This document shows, in pieces, positions 16,466 through 26,750 of a stretch of 64,000 nt of DNA. Below the pieces are notes generated by a model. It was not told the DNA's origin, ran no database searches, and saw only the letters and a program-made list of their open reading frames with translations. The stretch is from Myroides phaeus (GTDB taxonomy: Bacteria; Bacteroidota; Bacteroidia; Flavobacteriales; Flavobacteriaceae). A program made the translations under genes and the position numbers. The DNA is taken from contig NZ_CP047050.1 of the NCBI RefSeq assembly GCF_009799805.1, forward strand, positions 1,378,001-1,442,000. The letters run 5' to 3'. How positions within the stretch are numbered: position 1 is the first letter of the stretch; the number at the start of each line of letters is the position of its first letter.

Positions 16466-16467
16466 CG

Positions 16468-16500
16468 AAAAACCCGCATTCGATAGATTGCGGGTTTTTT
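16468..16500 (+). terminator. rng terminator
   Basis: 11-bp stem AAAAACCCGCA / TGCGGGTTTTT, 10-nt loop. It also serves the convergent pbpC gene, whose stop is at 16503. Confidence 0.85.
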
Positions 16501-16502
16501 GT

Positions 16503-18881
16503 TTATTGATTATTACTCTTCTTTAAAGTAATTTGTATTGTTTTACTATTGCCTTTTGTATCAACAATAGTGATGTAGTGTTCTCCAGGTTCTGCTTGTA
16601 TTGATTGTTCGTGAAATAGATCCGTTTGCCCTAAAAACTGATTGTCTAAGTACCAATACAAAGTTTTTTCTGAATTATTCGTTGCAGCTTTAGCAATAAA
16701 TGGTTGTAATTGAGAATAAAAATCTTTTGTAAGGTAGATTATATCTCCGTGTTTTGGATATATATATTCAATCGTATTTAGCTCATTTGTTTGTAAACAA
16801 TCTTCTCTAAACGGAGGAACCTCTTTATACTCACTATGGAATTTCTTGTAGAAATGCGCCATTGTCGGAGGTAATACAAACCAAGATGTATTGATAATGT
16901 TTTCTATAGGTTCACATTGACTGTTAACTTGAAAAGTTTTATTATTATCTAAATGTATTAATTGATGATAGGGGCATAGTGCTGTTTTTTTAGCTCTGTA
17001 TGGAATTAATTCCTTTTTAGACTGACAATTTGGTCCTGCTAAATGGCCTGATAGTGTACAGATATCAACTTCCTCTAAGTCGTTTAAAGGAGCTGTAAAC
17101 CAATTGGATTTAGGTAAGAGATTGAAAGTGTCAAAAAGAATAGGGCCCGCCATTCTAACACCACTTATAGATGGGCGTCCTTCTCCTGTAGCATTTCCAA
17201 CCCAAATACCCACAACATATTTTTTATTAACTCCTACTGCCCAAGCATCTCGGCCACCAAAGCTTGTACCTGTTTTCCAAGCTATTTTAACCGCTGATTC
17301 GTAATGTCTCCACGCTTCATCTCCTTCTGGTCGATTTACTAAAGTTAAGGCTTTAAACGTGTTGTAAATAGCTCCGGCTCCTAAGGTGTTTTTTTCCGAT
17401 GTATCTTTTCCAAAGCTATTGGTTAGTTGTTTGTTCCAATTTAAGTTTTGAATTTCATTTACTCTATATTTTCCTTGAGAAGTATTATAATAATTTAGCG
17501 TTGCAGCTAAACTTGTATAAGCACGTGTAATTTCCCATAAACTGCTTTCTGCTCCACCTAAAATCAATGACAGTCCATAGTGATTAGGATGCTTGTTAAT
17601 ACTTTTAAATTGTAAATTTTGTAACTGATTATAAAATCTATAAATGCCATATTTTTGTAACATTAGTACAAAAGGAATGTTTAAAGATCTAAATAAAGCT
17701 TCATTAGCTGGGACAGCTCCCTCATATGAGTTATTAAAATTTTCAGGCTTGTAACCTGAAATTACGACAGGAATATCGGCTACTAATGTTGTAGGAAGTA
17801 TTTCTGCTTCATCTAACATAGCTGCATATAAAAATGGTTTTATAATACTTCCTGTACTTCTTTGTGCCTGAATTATATCTACATCTTTTTGATGGTCAAT
17901 TGTTGTAGGAGAATTACCCACATAACTAATTATATTTCTTGTTTCTACATCTATAACAATTGCTGCGATATTGTAAATCTCAGATTGCTTATAATTGTTA
18001 TAGTAGTTTTTAATAATATCGTTTAATCGCGATTGAATATTATAGTCAAGCGTTGTAGTAATGCGTTGTTCTTTATTTTTTTTAGCGACTAATTGCAATA
18101 AGTGAGGGGCTAACTGAGGTAGTTTATGGGGTTTTTGAGGTAATGGTTCTATCAAGGCAAGTTGATAAGTATTCTCATCAATAATATTCTTATCATATAG
18201 TTTTTTTAAGAGAGCATTTCTCTTTTTTAGTAATATCTCTTGATTTTTTCCAGGATATATTAATCTCGGAGCATTAGGAAGGACAGCTAAAGTGGCACTT
18301 TCTGCCCACGATAATTGTTCTGGTGTAGTCCCGAAATATCTCCACGCTGCTACATCAAGGCCTACTACATTCCCTCCAAAAGGAGCATGCGATGCGTATA
18401 GACTTAGAATTTTGTCTTTACTAAATTTGAATTCAAGGCGCGTTGCTTGTATGGCTTCAATTACCTTTTCACCATAGCTTCTTTTTTTACCATCACGCGC
18501 TAAGCGAATCGTTTGTTGGGTTAAAGTACTTCCTCCTCGTTTAATCTGTTTTGCTTTCGTATTTGAAATAAGTGCTTTTGTAATTGAAACAGGATTTAAT
18601 CCCCAATGATAACGATAGTATTCATCTTCAAAGTTAATTATACATTGTTTGAACTTATAAGGGACACTATCAATTTCTGGGAAACGCCATTGTCCATCAG
18701 TTGCAATTTGAGCACCTAAAAGTTGCCCATCATTGCTTTCAATAACAGTAGAATAAGGTTTGTCGAATAGTTTTTTAGGAATAGAAAAGTAGTATATAAT
18801 CGCAAGTATGAACAGAAAAACTATTGATATTTTCTTTTTCAGACTCCACTTTCTCCAATTAAAATATTGTATAATTTTCAT
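16503..18881 (-). CDS. pbpC: Penicillin-binding protein 1C
   Basis: 792-residue bifunctional class A PBP anchored by one N-terminal membrane segment (residues about 17-36). The glycosyltransferase (GT51) domain spans about 55-235, with the catalytic FEDEYYRYHWG and the RGGSTLTQQ motif. The transpeptidase domain has the SxxK serine in STGSIIKP (about 342) and KTGTSFGG (about 532). The last 100 or so residues are the PBP1C-specific C-terminal domain. It follows the alpha-2-macroglobulin gene; this linkage is classical, and A2M is thought to protect the envelope while PBP1C repairs peptidoglycan. A terminator-like hairpin lies just upstream of its start and may lower its expression relative to A2M. 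Confidence 0.95.
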   Translation of the reverse strand: MKIIQYFNWRKWSLKKKISIVFLFILAIIYYFSIPKKLFDKPYSTVIESNDGQLLGAQIATDGQWRFPEIDSVPYKFKQCIINFEDEYYRYHWGLNPVSITKALISNTKAKQIKRGGSTLTQQTIRLARDGKKRSYGEKVIEAIQATRLEFKFSKDKILSLYASHAPFGGNVVGLDVAAWRYFGTTPEQLSWAESATLAVLPNAPRLIYPGKNQEILLKKRNALLKKLYDKNIIDENTYQLALIEPLPQKPHKLPQLAPHLLQLVAKKNKEQRITTTLDYNIQSRLNDIIKNYYNNYKQSEIYNIAAIVIDVETRNIISYVGNSPTTIDHQKDVDIIQAQRSTGSIIKPFLYAAMLDEAEILPTTLVADIPVVISGYKPENFNNSYEGAVPANEALFRSLNIPFVLMLQKYGIYRFYNQLQNLQFKSINKHPNHYGLSLILGGAESSLWEITRAYTSLAATLNYYNTSQGKYRVNEIQNLNWNKQLTNSFGKDTSEKNTLGAGAIYNTFKALTLVNRPEGDEAWRHYESAVKIAWKTGTSFGGRDAWAVGVNKKYVVGIWVGNATGEGRPSISGVRMAGPILFDTFNLLPKSNWFTAPLNDLEEVDICTLSGHLAGPNCQSKKELIPYRAKKTALCPYHQLIHLDNNKTFQVNSQCEPIENIINTSWFVLPPTMAHFYKKFHSEYKEVPPFREDCLQTNELNTIEYIYPKHGDIIYLTKDFYSQLQPFIAKAATNNSEKTLYWYLDNQFLGQTDLFHEQSIQAEPGEHYITIVDTKGNSKTIQITLKKSNNQ

Positions 18882-18890
18882 ATAAAGAAA

Positions 18891-18918
18891 AAATACAGGG
18901 AAGCTAATCCCTGTATTT
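18891..18918 (-). terminator. Terminator/attenuator between the A2M gene and pbpC
   Basis: On the minus strand an 11-bp perfect stem (TCCCTGTATTT side last) with a 6-nt loop is followed by T-rich DNA. It begins 18 bases after the A2M stop and ends only 9 bases before the pbpC ATG. Confidence 0.7.
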
Positions 18919-18936
18919 ATTTGATAATTATTTTGG

Positions 18937-21900
18937 TTATTTAACTACTTGAATCCATTGTCCTGCAGTTCTACTTCTGTAAGTATTGTCATACATCGCT
19001 TCTGCAAAAATACCAGGCATATAATAGTTTCCTAAATAAGAAGCATTAAGAACCACTTTCAGTGTTTTAGAACTTCTACTTGGTAGACTAAAGTAAAATT
19101 GTGATCGGTCATCTCTAATATCTGTATGCTGCACACTATTGTTGTTACCACCAGCATCAGTATAACGCAAGTTTACAATTTCCCAACCCGAAGGAACAAT
19201 TTGCGTTAAAGCAACGTTGTTTACATTCATTGCACTTGTATTTGTTATGGTAATATAAGCAACGAATTCTGTACCTTGTTGTAGTTGAGTAGGATTTATT
19301 GTCTGACCAGATGTCGTTTGGTACAATGACTTAATACTCAATTTACTTTCTTCAACATTTTCTTTTCCGACAGGAAGAATACCACTATAAGCAACTCGTG
19401 CATAAACAGTCGAACTATTGTTGTTCTTAATATTTATAGCATTTGTTTGATTAATAGGTGACAACTCTTTTTCATAGAAATCTGTTTTCGTATTTATGTT
19501 ATTAGCACCATTGTTGAATGTATAGTCTACTGCAATTCCTTCTTTCGATTTATTTCCTTGTACATAAGCAGAAATAGCAAGTAAACTAAATGCTGTTGTT
19601 TGAGTACTCATCCAACTATTTGAACCAAGGCGATTAGCTAATTCAATAGCGTATTCATTTGCGGTATTTTTATTTGACTTCGTTAAAACATAAGTTTCTA
19701 AAGCCATAGCAAGGTTTCTTTCAAATGAGCCATAGTAATAATAGTTCGTATTTGCATTCTCGCTGATTTTTGCATTAGCGATAAGCTTATTAGCAGCATC
19801 TTTTTGTCCAGCTAAAGCATAAGCAGCAGCTAAACGCAATTTAGCATTTGTAGAAATTCCATTTGTTTCTCTTAAACGGTTCATAGAAGCTAAATCAGCA
19901 TTACCAGCTAAGGCAAGTGTATACAGTCTATAAGCTTGAGCAAAATCATTAGCACTTTTACTATTAAAAGACCACTGGCGAGTAGCCTTTTGTTGATATG
20001 TGATAGCACTTGCTTTACTTCCAACAGGAAGAGCGTATCCTTTTTTCTCCGCTTCAATGAAGAAATGAAGAATATAAGAAGTAGTCCAATCATCTGAGTA
20101 TGAATCACTGCTCCAATAGCGGAAACTACCATCTGATAATTGACGTTGAGCTAACTGTTTTAAACCTTCATTAATATTGCGCTGTACACTTTCTTTTTTC
20201 GTTTTACTTAAGTTAACAAAGTCTGCCAAGAATAATTGAGGGAAAACACCAGAGGCGATTTGCTCACTACAACCATGTGGATAACCAATTAAGTAATTAA
20301 GTCTCGATGTAAGGTTAATACCTGGAAAAGTAGAAAGTTCTAAAGTAGCTTTATTACTACCACTAATACCAAATTTTTCCCAATCTAACGATGCAGATGA
20401 GTTTGGTTCTACTATTACGGATTTACTGTTTACAGTTATTGGGTTAGGATTCATTACATCTAACTCAACTACGTAAGTAGCTTTTTCTTTTCCAGAAGTA
20501 GCTTCTATTTCAATTTTAGAAATACCTGTTTTCTGTAAGACTTCTAAGTCAAAGTACGCTATTTTTTCATCTGGTTCACTAAAAGATAACTCTTGAATAG
20601 CATTTGTTTCTAAGCGAAATTTGTCGTCTACTCTTACTTTTACAGTTACATTTTTAACATGGTTCTCCATTGCAAATACAGTTACAGGAAGAGTTATTTT
20701 TTCTCCAGGAACAGCTCTTCGAGGTAAAGAACCTAATATCATCAAGGGATTGTTTACCTTAACTGTTTTATCAGTACTTCCGTAAGCCTTGTTATTTATA
20801 TCAGAGGCAACAACCATCGTTCTTACAGAACCAATATATTTTGGTAGTTTAACTTTGTGGTTTGCCGTTTTTCCTGCTCCAAGTTCAAAAGGACCTAAGT
20901 GAATAACCACAGGTTTGAATCGATTCGCTTTTTTAACTTGTCCTGCTCCTAAATCCTCATCTCCACCAATACTGAATACTTGGTTTATAGCACCGCCGTA
21001 AGCACCAATTACATCGTCAAAAACATCCCAAGTGCGTACACCTAAAGCTGCTTTGCTGTAGAATGTATTCCAAGGTGTAGGTGTTTTAAAACGTGTTAAA
21101 TCTAATAGCCCATCTTCTACAATCGCAATTGTATATGACATATTTTTACCATTCTTTTCTTTCACTTTTAAAGTAAATTCTTCTTCAGGTTTTAATTTGT
21201 CAGGCATAATTATTTCCGGTTCTAATTTTGTTTTCTTATTGAAAACATTAATTGCCGAAACACCATACATACGAATAGGAGAGTTGTTTAATGTAGATGC
21301 GTGTGGTTGAATTGCCGTTATATTCAAATAGATATTTGGAGACATAGCGTCAGTAGTTGTTAACTCAAAAGTAGTTTCTCCTTTTTGAGTTTTTACCCAA
21401 TGAGTTTCTAATACACTTGAACCATTTTCTACCGAAATTAGCGCTCTACCATCTTCACTTGAAGGGAATGATATTTTTACTTTTTCTCCTGTATTGTAAT
21501 CTTTTTTATCTGTTGCAATAGCTAAAGAAATTGCTTCTTTTCCTTGAGAATGCTTTGTTTTAGCTGACCAATAAGGCCAATCTACATAGAATGTTGAAGA
21601 TGCAATATGCTTACCATGTTTATTAGTAGCAACGATTTCATATGTACCCCAATCTTGTTCGGGTATTGTAATAGAATAATTTGCTTGTCCTTTATTTTTG
21701 GTTGATACTGTTGATGTAGCTTTGTACACAGAATAGTAATTTGAACTACTATAGCTTGACGCTCCTTCATTATTTGATCCCCACCACCAATAACCTTTAC
21801 GTCTATAAACAGTTACGTCAATTTCACCAGAAGTTGGTATTCCAGAGTCATTAACTGTAATCAGGTTAAAGTTTAAAGGTTTATCTGTCTCATAGTAACC

Positions 21901-24456
21901 ATATTTATTAGCCTCAGGAGCTTTTATTCCAACATAAGTATGGTAAGGTGATATCGTAGCAGTAGATACATCTGTTGACATATCTCCTCCATTTTCGTAA
22001 ACTTTTGTTGTAAAAATAGCTTTCAGCATTCCTGCATTTTGAGGAACATTATTTAAGTTCACTGGAAATGCAAAATCACCTTCATTATTCGTAGATCCTG
22101 CAAATGCATTAATTTCTTGTGAACCAGAAGAACTTAAACTATTGTCAAAGCGGTAATTTTTATAATCTTTAAACGTAGTTGTTTGTGGAATTAATTTTAA
22201 AACAACATCAGCTTTTAAATTGCGAGCAATACTTCCTTGTAACCATTGTACGTTATAGTCAACTATAACTTGGTTATTATTGTTCTTGATTGTTTTGCCT
22301 TCAATATTGTTTTTAATTTTTAAGCGGTTAGGCTTAATAGTTTCAATTTTTACTTGTTTGTAAAATTTAGCACCACCAATATTTATAACTGCTTGCCAGT
22401 TACCTGTTGGAGATTCAGCATTTGTTTTTAAGTGGAATGAATAGTGATTTGTTTTGTTCTTTTTTAAGACAATTTGGTCCACTACTTTTCCAAATGGGTC
22501 TGAAAAAGTTAGCTTGATAGGGTGGTTAGATGGAATAGGGTTCGCTAAATCATCTAAAATAAAATCAAGATAAATATTATCTCCAGGACGCCAAACTCCA
22601 CGTTCTCCATAGATGTAACCATTGATACCTTTTTGAAGTGAAGAACCATCAACATCGTAATTACTCATAGATAAAGCGTTAGCTCCATCAATTTTTACAT
22701 ACGTTGTGTTTTTATCACTTCGTACAATTGCAAAAGCAGGTTTTTTATTTTGCAGGTTAACAGTTAATATACCTGTGTTATCAGTTTTAGAAGAAGTGAT
22801 TAATTGTTGTTTAAAAGTATAAAATTCTACTGTTGCTGCAGCTACAGGATCAGTAGTTAATAAGTTTGTAACAATTGCTGTATAAACATTATTGTTTCCT
22901 CCTTTGATAATAACTCCAAGATCACTTGCTAAAATATTGGTAGCAGGTTTTTCGTGATAGTAATAGTATGAGTCTGAACAAGGATTATCTTTTTCATCCC
23001 AACGAAAGTAGTAATAGTAATAATCTTCCTCGTCTTCTTCTAAATCTTGCGTGAAAATATCTTCTTCCTCATCGTTATCTTGTGTGTTTACAGTTTCACT
23101 TGCTGGGCAATTGTAAAGCGAATATGATTTTTTAAAAGAAAACTCCACGCGATATATTGCTCCTGGATCAGGAGTGATAAGAGTAGATAAATCTAATGCG
23201 TAAGAATTGTATCTCAACAATGCCTTTGGATCAGCATTAGTAAGTTTAATGGTTGTTTTTGCTATAGGATCAGCTACTTTGTATAAGCTGTATTTACCAT
23301 CAATATTGTTTTCTTGTAAAAATTGTAAAATATTGTTTTCATATATTTTGTACACTTTTACATCAACAGCATTTAGAGTAGTAGCCTGAAAGTTCACTTT
23401 TAAGTTTTCAGAACTTGGTAAAATAGTACCATTTTTAAGCAACTGTACATCAGGTTTTAGTACCCCAAATTTTAATTCATACTTCTCTGTTCTATCTGTC
23501 TTATTGCCTTTATTGTCTTCAATTCCGGCAAAAACACGCAAATTAACAGTTTCAAGAAAAGGTTTATCACTATAAACTTTTAAAACATTTCCATCAGTAG
23601 AAAAAGTTAGTTTAGCATCACTGTTATCTAAGTCAATTAGCCCTTCAAAATCTTGATTCTTTTTAAGAGGGTTTGAAAAGTTTAGCCAGAATGATTGAGA
23701 ATCATTTGGAACAGGAGTTGCTTTAAATAAATAGAATCTATCTTTCTGTGGAATCGTGTAATTTTCTGTTGTTTTTTGACTTGCTTTAATAGCTTTACCA
23801 TTTATCTCAACAGATACAGTGCTTTCTTCTGTGTTTCTTTTTATTTTATTGATAGTAAACGGAAATTCTTTAGCTTCTGTTTTGTCGTCAGTTGTAAAGT
23901 TAATGTCTAACTTTTGTTTTTCTTGAGTTGCAGAAATCACCTTTTTAATATCCTCCGTAGTGATAAAATCACTTGAATTAATTGTTCCATTCAATGTGTA
24001 TTCATCATCATTAATGGATTGTAGATCTGTTAATTCAGTAGAGAAAATTTGAGGTACAGTCATAAGCATAAAAGTAAAATCTTTTAAAGCATCTTCTGTA
24101 TCAACAACTTTATTTAGGTGAAAAGTGATATGGTATTTTTCATCTTGTTTAAGTCTCTCACTTGGTTGAAAGCGAATTACATCATTTGCAAGGTAATAGA
24201 CATTTCCTTTAATAGCTGGTGTAATTGTAAACAAGCTATTGTCTAACTCTTCATTAGGTGTCCAATTTTTCCAATTAGTTGGAATATTAATGTCAATTGG
24301 TGATTTCGTTGAAATAATACCAGATGTAAATCCAAGGATGTATTCACTAAATAGTTTTGGATTAGAAAGATTCAAATGTTCTCCCTTATCTTTTTTACAC
24401 GACTGTAGTACAAAAAGCATACAGCAGAAAACCAATAATAATTTTCTAATTCTCAT
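18937..24456 (-). CDS. Bacterial alpha-2-macroglobulin lipoprotein (MG domains plus thioester domain)
   Basis: 1839 residues. Lipobox LQSC (Cys about 20) anchors it in the envelope. The N-terminal half is a chain of macroglobulin beta-sandwich domains, with the MG2-type PGDNIYLDFILDD strand near residue 620. The C-terminal half contains the A2M core and the alpha/alpha thioester domain with YPHGCSEQ (Cys about 1393), the intact CxEQ thioester that covalently traps attacking proteases. Unusually, residues about 455-500 form a low-complexity acidic/Tyr block (EEDEEDYYYYYF and DSYYYYHE). It lies 11 bases after tadA and upstream of pbpC. Length and motif make this a type with a functional thioester rather than the thioester-less form. 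Confidence 0.95.
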   Translation of the reverse strand: MRIRKLLLVFCCMLFVLQSCKKDKGEHLNLSNPKLFSEYILGFTSGIISTKSPIDINIPTNWKNWTPNEELDNSLFTITPAIKGNVYYLANDVIRFQPSERLKQDEKYHITFHLNKVVDTEDALKDFTFMLMTVPQIFSTELTDLQSINDDEYTLNGTINSSDFITTEDIKKVISATQEKQKLDINFTTDDKTEAKEFPFTINKIKRNTEESTVSVEINGKAIKASQKTTENYTIPQKDRFYLFKATPVPNDSQSFWLNFSNPLKKNQDFEGLIDLDNSDAKLTFSTDGNVLKVYSDKPFLETVNLRVFAGIEDNKGNKTDRTEKYELKFGVLKPDVQLLKNGTILPSSENLKVNFQATTLNAVDVKVYKIYENNILQFLQENNIDGKYSLYKVADPIAKTTIKLTNADPKALLRYNSYALDLSTLITPDPGAIYRVEFSFKKSYSLYNCPASETVNTQDNDEEEDIFTQDLEEDEEDYYYYYFRWDEKDNPCSDSYYYYHEKPATNILASDLGVIIKGGNNNVYTAIVTNLLTTDPVAAATVEFYTFKQQLITSSKTDNTGILTVNLQNKKPAFAIVRSDKNTTYVKIDGANALSMSNYDVDGSSLQKGINGYIYGERGVWRPGDNIYLDFILDDLANPIPSNHPIKLTFSDPFGKVVDQIVLKKNKTNHYSFHLKTNAESPTGNWQAVINIGGAKFYKQVKIETIKPNRLKIKNNIEGKTIKNNNNQVIVDYNVQWLQGSIARNLKADVVLKLIPQTTTFKDYKNYRFDNSLSSSGSQEINAFAGSTNNEGDFAFPVNLNNVPQNAGMLKAIFTTKVYENGGDMSTDVSTATISPYHTYVGIKAPEANKYGYYETDKPLNFNLITVNDSGIPTSGEIDVTVYRRKGYWWWGSNNEGASSYSSSNYYSVYKATSTVSTKNKGQANYSITIPEQDWGTYEIVATNKHGKHIASSTFYVDWPYWSAKTKHSQGKEAISLAIATDKKDYNTGEKVKISFPSSEDGRALISVENGSSVLETHWVKTQKGETTFELTTTDAMSPNIYLNITAIQPHASTLNNSPIRMYGVSAINVFNKKTKLEPEIIMPDKLKPEEEFTLKVKEKNGKNMSYTIAIVEDGLLDLTRFKTPTPWNTFYSKAALGVRTWDVFDDVIGAYGGAINQVFSIGGDEDLGAGQVKKANRFKPVVIHLGPFELGAGKTANHKVKLPKYIGSVRTMVVASDINNKAYGSTDKTVKVNNPLMILGSLPRRAVPGEKITLPVTVFAMENHVKNVTVKVRVDDKFRLETNAIQELSFSEPDEKIAYFDLEVLQKTGISKIEIEATSGKEKATYVVELDVMNPNPITVNSKSVIVEPNSSASLDWEKFGISGSNKATLELSTFPGINLTSRLNYLIGYPHGCSEQIASGVFPQLFLADFVNLSKTKKESVQRNINEGLKQLAQRQLSDGSFRYWSSDSYSDDWTTSYILHFFIEAEKKGYALPVGSKASAITYQQKATRQWSFNSKSANDFAQAYRLYTLALAGNADLASMNRLRETNGISTNAKLRLAAAYALAGQKDAANKLIANAKISENANTNYYYYGSFERNLAMALETYVLTKSNKNTANEYAIELANRLGSNSWMSTQTTAFSLLAISAYVQGNKSKEGIAVDYTFNNGANNINTKTDFYEKELSPINQTNAINIKNNNSSTVYARVAYSGILPVGKENVEESKLSIKSLYQTTSGQTINPTQLQQGTEFVAYITITNTSAMNVNNVALTQIVPSGWEIVNLRYTDAGGNNNSVQHTDIRDDRSQFYFSLPSRSSKTLKVVLNASYLGNYYMPGIFAEAMYDNTYRSRTAGQWIQVVK

Positions 24457-24467
24457 ATTAGTATAAT

Positions 24468-24908
24468 TTATCTTTTACTCTCGAAAAACGATTTCATAAG
24501 GTTAGCGCATTCTTCTTCAAGAACACCAAATGTTATTTTTGTTTTAGGGTGTATTTGTCCCCCAATAGCACGATACCCTCTTTTAGGGTCTTCAGCACCA
24601 CAAACGATATTGCTTATTTGGCTCCAATAAAGAGCTCCAGCACACATCTGACATGGTTCTAAAGTAACGAATAAAGTGCAGTTTTTCAAATATTTAGCGT
24701 TTAAATAATTAGCAGCAGAAGAGATTGCTTGTATTTCTGCGTGTGCAGTTACATCATGTAGTAGTTCTGTTAGATTATGACTTTTTGCAATAATTTGATT
24801 ATTGGCTACTACTATTGCTCCTACAGGTATTTCACCTTTTTCATATGCTAATTTAGCTTCATTTAAAGCTATTCGCATAAAATATTCATCTGTAAAAAAT
24901 GTACTCAT
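24468..24908 (-). CDS. tadA: tRNA-specific adenosine deaminase
   Basis: Zinc deaminase converting A34 to inosine in the tRNA-Arg anticodon. With the start at 24908 (MSTFFTDEYF) it has 146 residues. The zinc site is HAE (56-58) plus PCQMC (85-89), the family signature; Glu58 is the proton shuttle. An in-frame ATG at 24923 would add five residues (MLTHE). The gene precedes A2M by 11 bases and is probably the first gene of a tadA-A2M-pbpC unit, facing dxs from a divergent promoter region. Confidence 0.93.
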   Translation of the reverse strand: MSTFFTDEYFMRIALNEAKLAYEKGEIPVGAIVVANNQIIAKSHNLTELLHDVTAHAEIQAISSAANYLNAKYLKNCTLFVTLEPCQMCAGALYWSQISNIVCGAEDPKRGYRAIGGQIHPKTKITFGVLEEECANLMKSFFESKR

Positions 24909-24934
24909 TTCGTGTGTTAACATAATTGGAAAGT

Positions 24935-24942
24935 CAAAAATA
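24935..24942 (-). promoter_or_regulatory. Candidate -7 element of tadA
   Basis: Minus-strand TATTTTTG (TAnnTTTG), 26 bases from the preferred start. Confidence 0.45.
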
Positions 24943-24954
24943 GAAACAAAATCG

Positions 24955-24962
24955 TAAATTTG
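24955..24962 (+). promoter_or_regulatory. Candidate -7 element of dxs
   Basis: TAAATTTG fits TAnnTTTG, 18 bases before the dxs ATG at 24981. The upstream in-frame TTG (24960) lies inside this element and so cannot be the start if the promoter is real. Confidence 0.5.
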
Positions 24963-24980
24963 TTTTTATTTATCTTTATA

Positions 24981-26747
24981 ATGATCAAAAAGTTACTACC
25001 GCAAATAAATAACCCGCAAGATTTGAAAAAGCTATCTATAGATGAGCTTATGCAATTAGCGGTTGAACTTAGAAGTTTTATAATTGATATTGTTTCTACA
25101 AAAGAAGGACATTTAGGGGCAAGTTTAGGAGTTGTTGAATTGACAATTGCCTTGCATTATGTGTTCAATACGCCTGACGATCTTATGGTTTGGGATGTTG
25201 GACATCAAGCCTATGGTCATAAAATTCTTACAGGAAGGCAAAGCGTTTTTCATACAAATAGACAAAAAAACGGTATAAGTGGTTTTCCAAAAAGAGGAGA
25301 AAGTGAATACGACGACTTTGGCGTAGGGCATTCTTCTACTGCAATTTCAGCAATTTTAGGAATGGCATTAGCTTCTAACTTAAAAGGTGATTGTGAAAAA
25401 CAACATATCGCTATAGTTGGTGATGCTTCAATTGCATCAGGTATGGCCTTTGAAGGATTGAATCACGCAGGGGCTACTGATGCTAATATGCTTGTAATTC
25501 TAAATGATAATGCTATCGGAATTGATCCAAGTGTTGGTGCTCTAAAAGATTATTTAACTTCTGTAAAGTCTGGTACCAATCCTCGAGAGAATAATATGAT
25601 TAAATCTTTGAATTTTGATTATAAAGGACCTATAGATGGACACGATTTACCTCGTCTTGTAAAAGAGTTAAAACGATTACAAAAAGTAAAGGGACCTAAG
25701 TTTTTACACGTTATAACAACGAAAGGTAAAGGGCTTAAGCAAGCTGAGGAAGATCAGGTAAAATATCACGCTCCTGGAAAGTTTGATAAAGTTACTGGGG
25801 AATTGATAAAAAAAATAGAAGATGAGTTTCCTTCAAAGTTTCAAGATGTTTTTGGATTAACGCTTTTAGAGTTAGCAAGAGAGAATAAAAATATAATTGG
25901 TATTACTCCTGCAATGCCTACTGGTAGTTCATTAAAGTATATGATGGACGAAATACCTGAAAGAGCAATAGATGTTGGAATTGCAGAACAACACGCAGTA
26001 ACTTTAGCTGCAGGTATGGCTACGCAAGGACTTATACCTTATTGTACAATTTATTCAACTTTTCTACAACGTGCGTATGATCAGGTTATTCACGATGTAG
26101 CACTACAAAATTTACCTGTTGTGTTTTGCTTAGATAGAGCAGGGTTAGTAGGAGAGGATGGGGCTACTCATCAAGGGGTATATGATATTGCATACTTAAA
26201 TTGTATTCCGAATATGGTTATAGCAGCTCCTTTAAATGAGCTTGAGTTGAGAAACTTATTATATACAACACAATTGGGAATTAGTTCGCCTTGGGCAATT
26301 CGTTATCCAAGAGGGAAAGGATTTATCAATTATTCGTGGCAATTACCCTTTGAAAAAATTACGAATCAATTTGTCAAAAAGTTACAAAAAGGGAATAAAT
26401 TTGCTTTTGTTACAACTGGTACAATTGGAAATAATGTTATAGAGGCTTGTAAGCAAACTAAAAGCGATGAATGGTCTCATTATCATTTTCTTTTTGTAAA
26501 GCCATTAAATGAACAAATGTTACATCAAATATGTCAAGAGTATTCAAGAATTGTCACTTTTGAAGATGGAACTACAATTGGTGGATTTGGAAGTAGTATT
26601 GCACAATTTGTTAGTTTTAATTATCCTGGTGTATCAGTAGATGTTAGGGGGGTAAAAGACTTGTTTGTGGAACAAGCAACTGTTCAACAGCAGCAACAGG
26701 AGTGTGGAATTGACGTTGAAAGTATTGTGAAAATTATTAATAATTAG
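24981..26747 (+). CDS. dxs: 1-deoxy-D-xylulose-5-phosphate synthase
   Basis: Thiamine-diphosphate enzyme that condenses pyruvate and glyceraldehyde 3-phosphate, the first step of the MEP isoprenoid pathway. From ATG 24981 it has 588 residues. Visible motifs are GHQAYGHKILTGR and GFGVGHSSTA-type active-site histidines (DFGVGHSSTAISA), the ThDP/Mg block GDASIASGMAFEGLNHAG, and DVGIAEQHAVTLAAGMA with the catalytic Glu of the pyrimidine domain. Length is slightly below the 620-640 of most DXS. Its stop is followed, one codon later, by the TTG start of the DUF3078 gene, so the two are likely translated from one message. Confidence 0.95.
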   Translation: MIKKLLPQINNPQDLKKLSIDELMQLAVELRSFIIDIVSTKEGHLGASLGVVELTIALHYVFNTPDDLMVWDVGHQAYGHKILTGRQSVFHTNRQKNGISGFPKRGESEYDDFGVGHSSTAISAILGMALASNLKGDCEKQHIAIVGDASIASGMAFEGLNHAGATDANMLVILNDNAIGIDPSVGALKDYLTSVKSGTNPRENNMIKSLNFDYKGPIDGHDLPRLVKELKRLQKVKGPKFLHVITTKGKGLKQAEEDQVKYHAPGKFDKVTGELIKKIEDEFPSKFQDVFGLTLLELARENKNIIGITPAMPTGSSLKYMMDEIPERAIDVGIAEQHAVTLAAGMATQGLIPYCTIYSTFLQRAYDQVIHDVALQNLPVVFCLDRAGLVGEDGATHQGVYDIAYLNCIPNMVIAAPLNELELRNLLYTTQLGISSPWAIRYPRGKGFINYSWQLPFEKITNQFVKKLQKGNKFAFVTTGTIGNNVIEACKQTKSDEWSHYHFLFVKPLNEQMLHQICQEYSRIVTFEDGTTIGGFGSSIAQFVSFNYPGVSVDVRGVKDLFVEQATVQQQQQECGIDVESIVKIINN

Positions 26748-26750
26748 GTT

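Noticed and set aside
24923..24980. Longer starts for tadA (24923) and dxs (24960)
   Set aside because: They add short non-conserved residues, and the dxs TTG lies inside a likely -7 element; the ATGs at 24908 and 24981 fit the families better.
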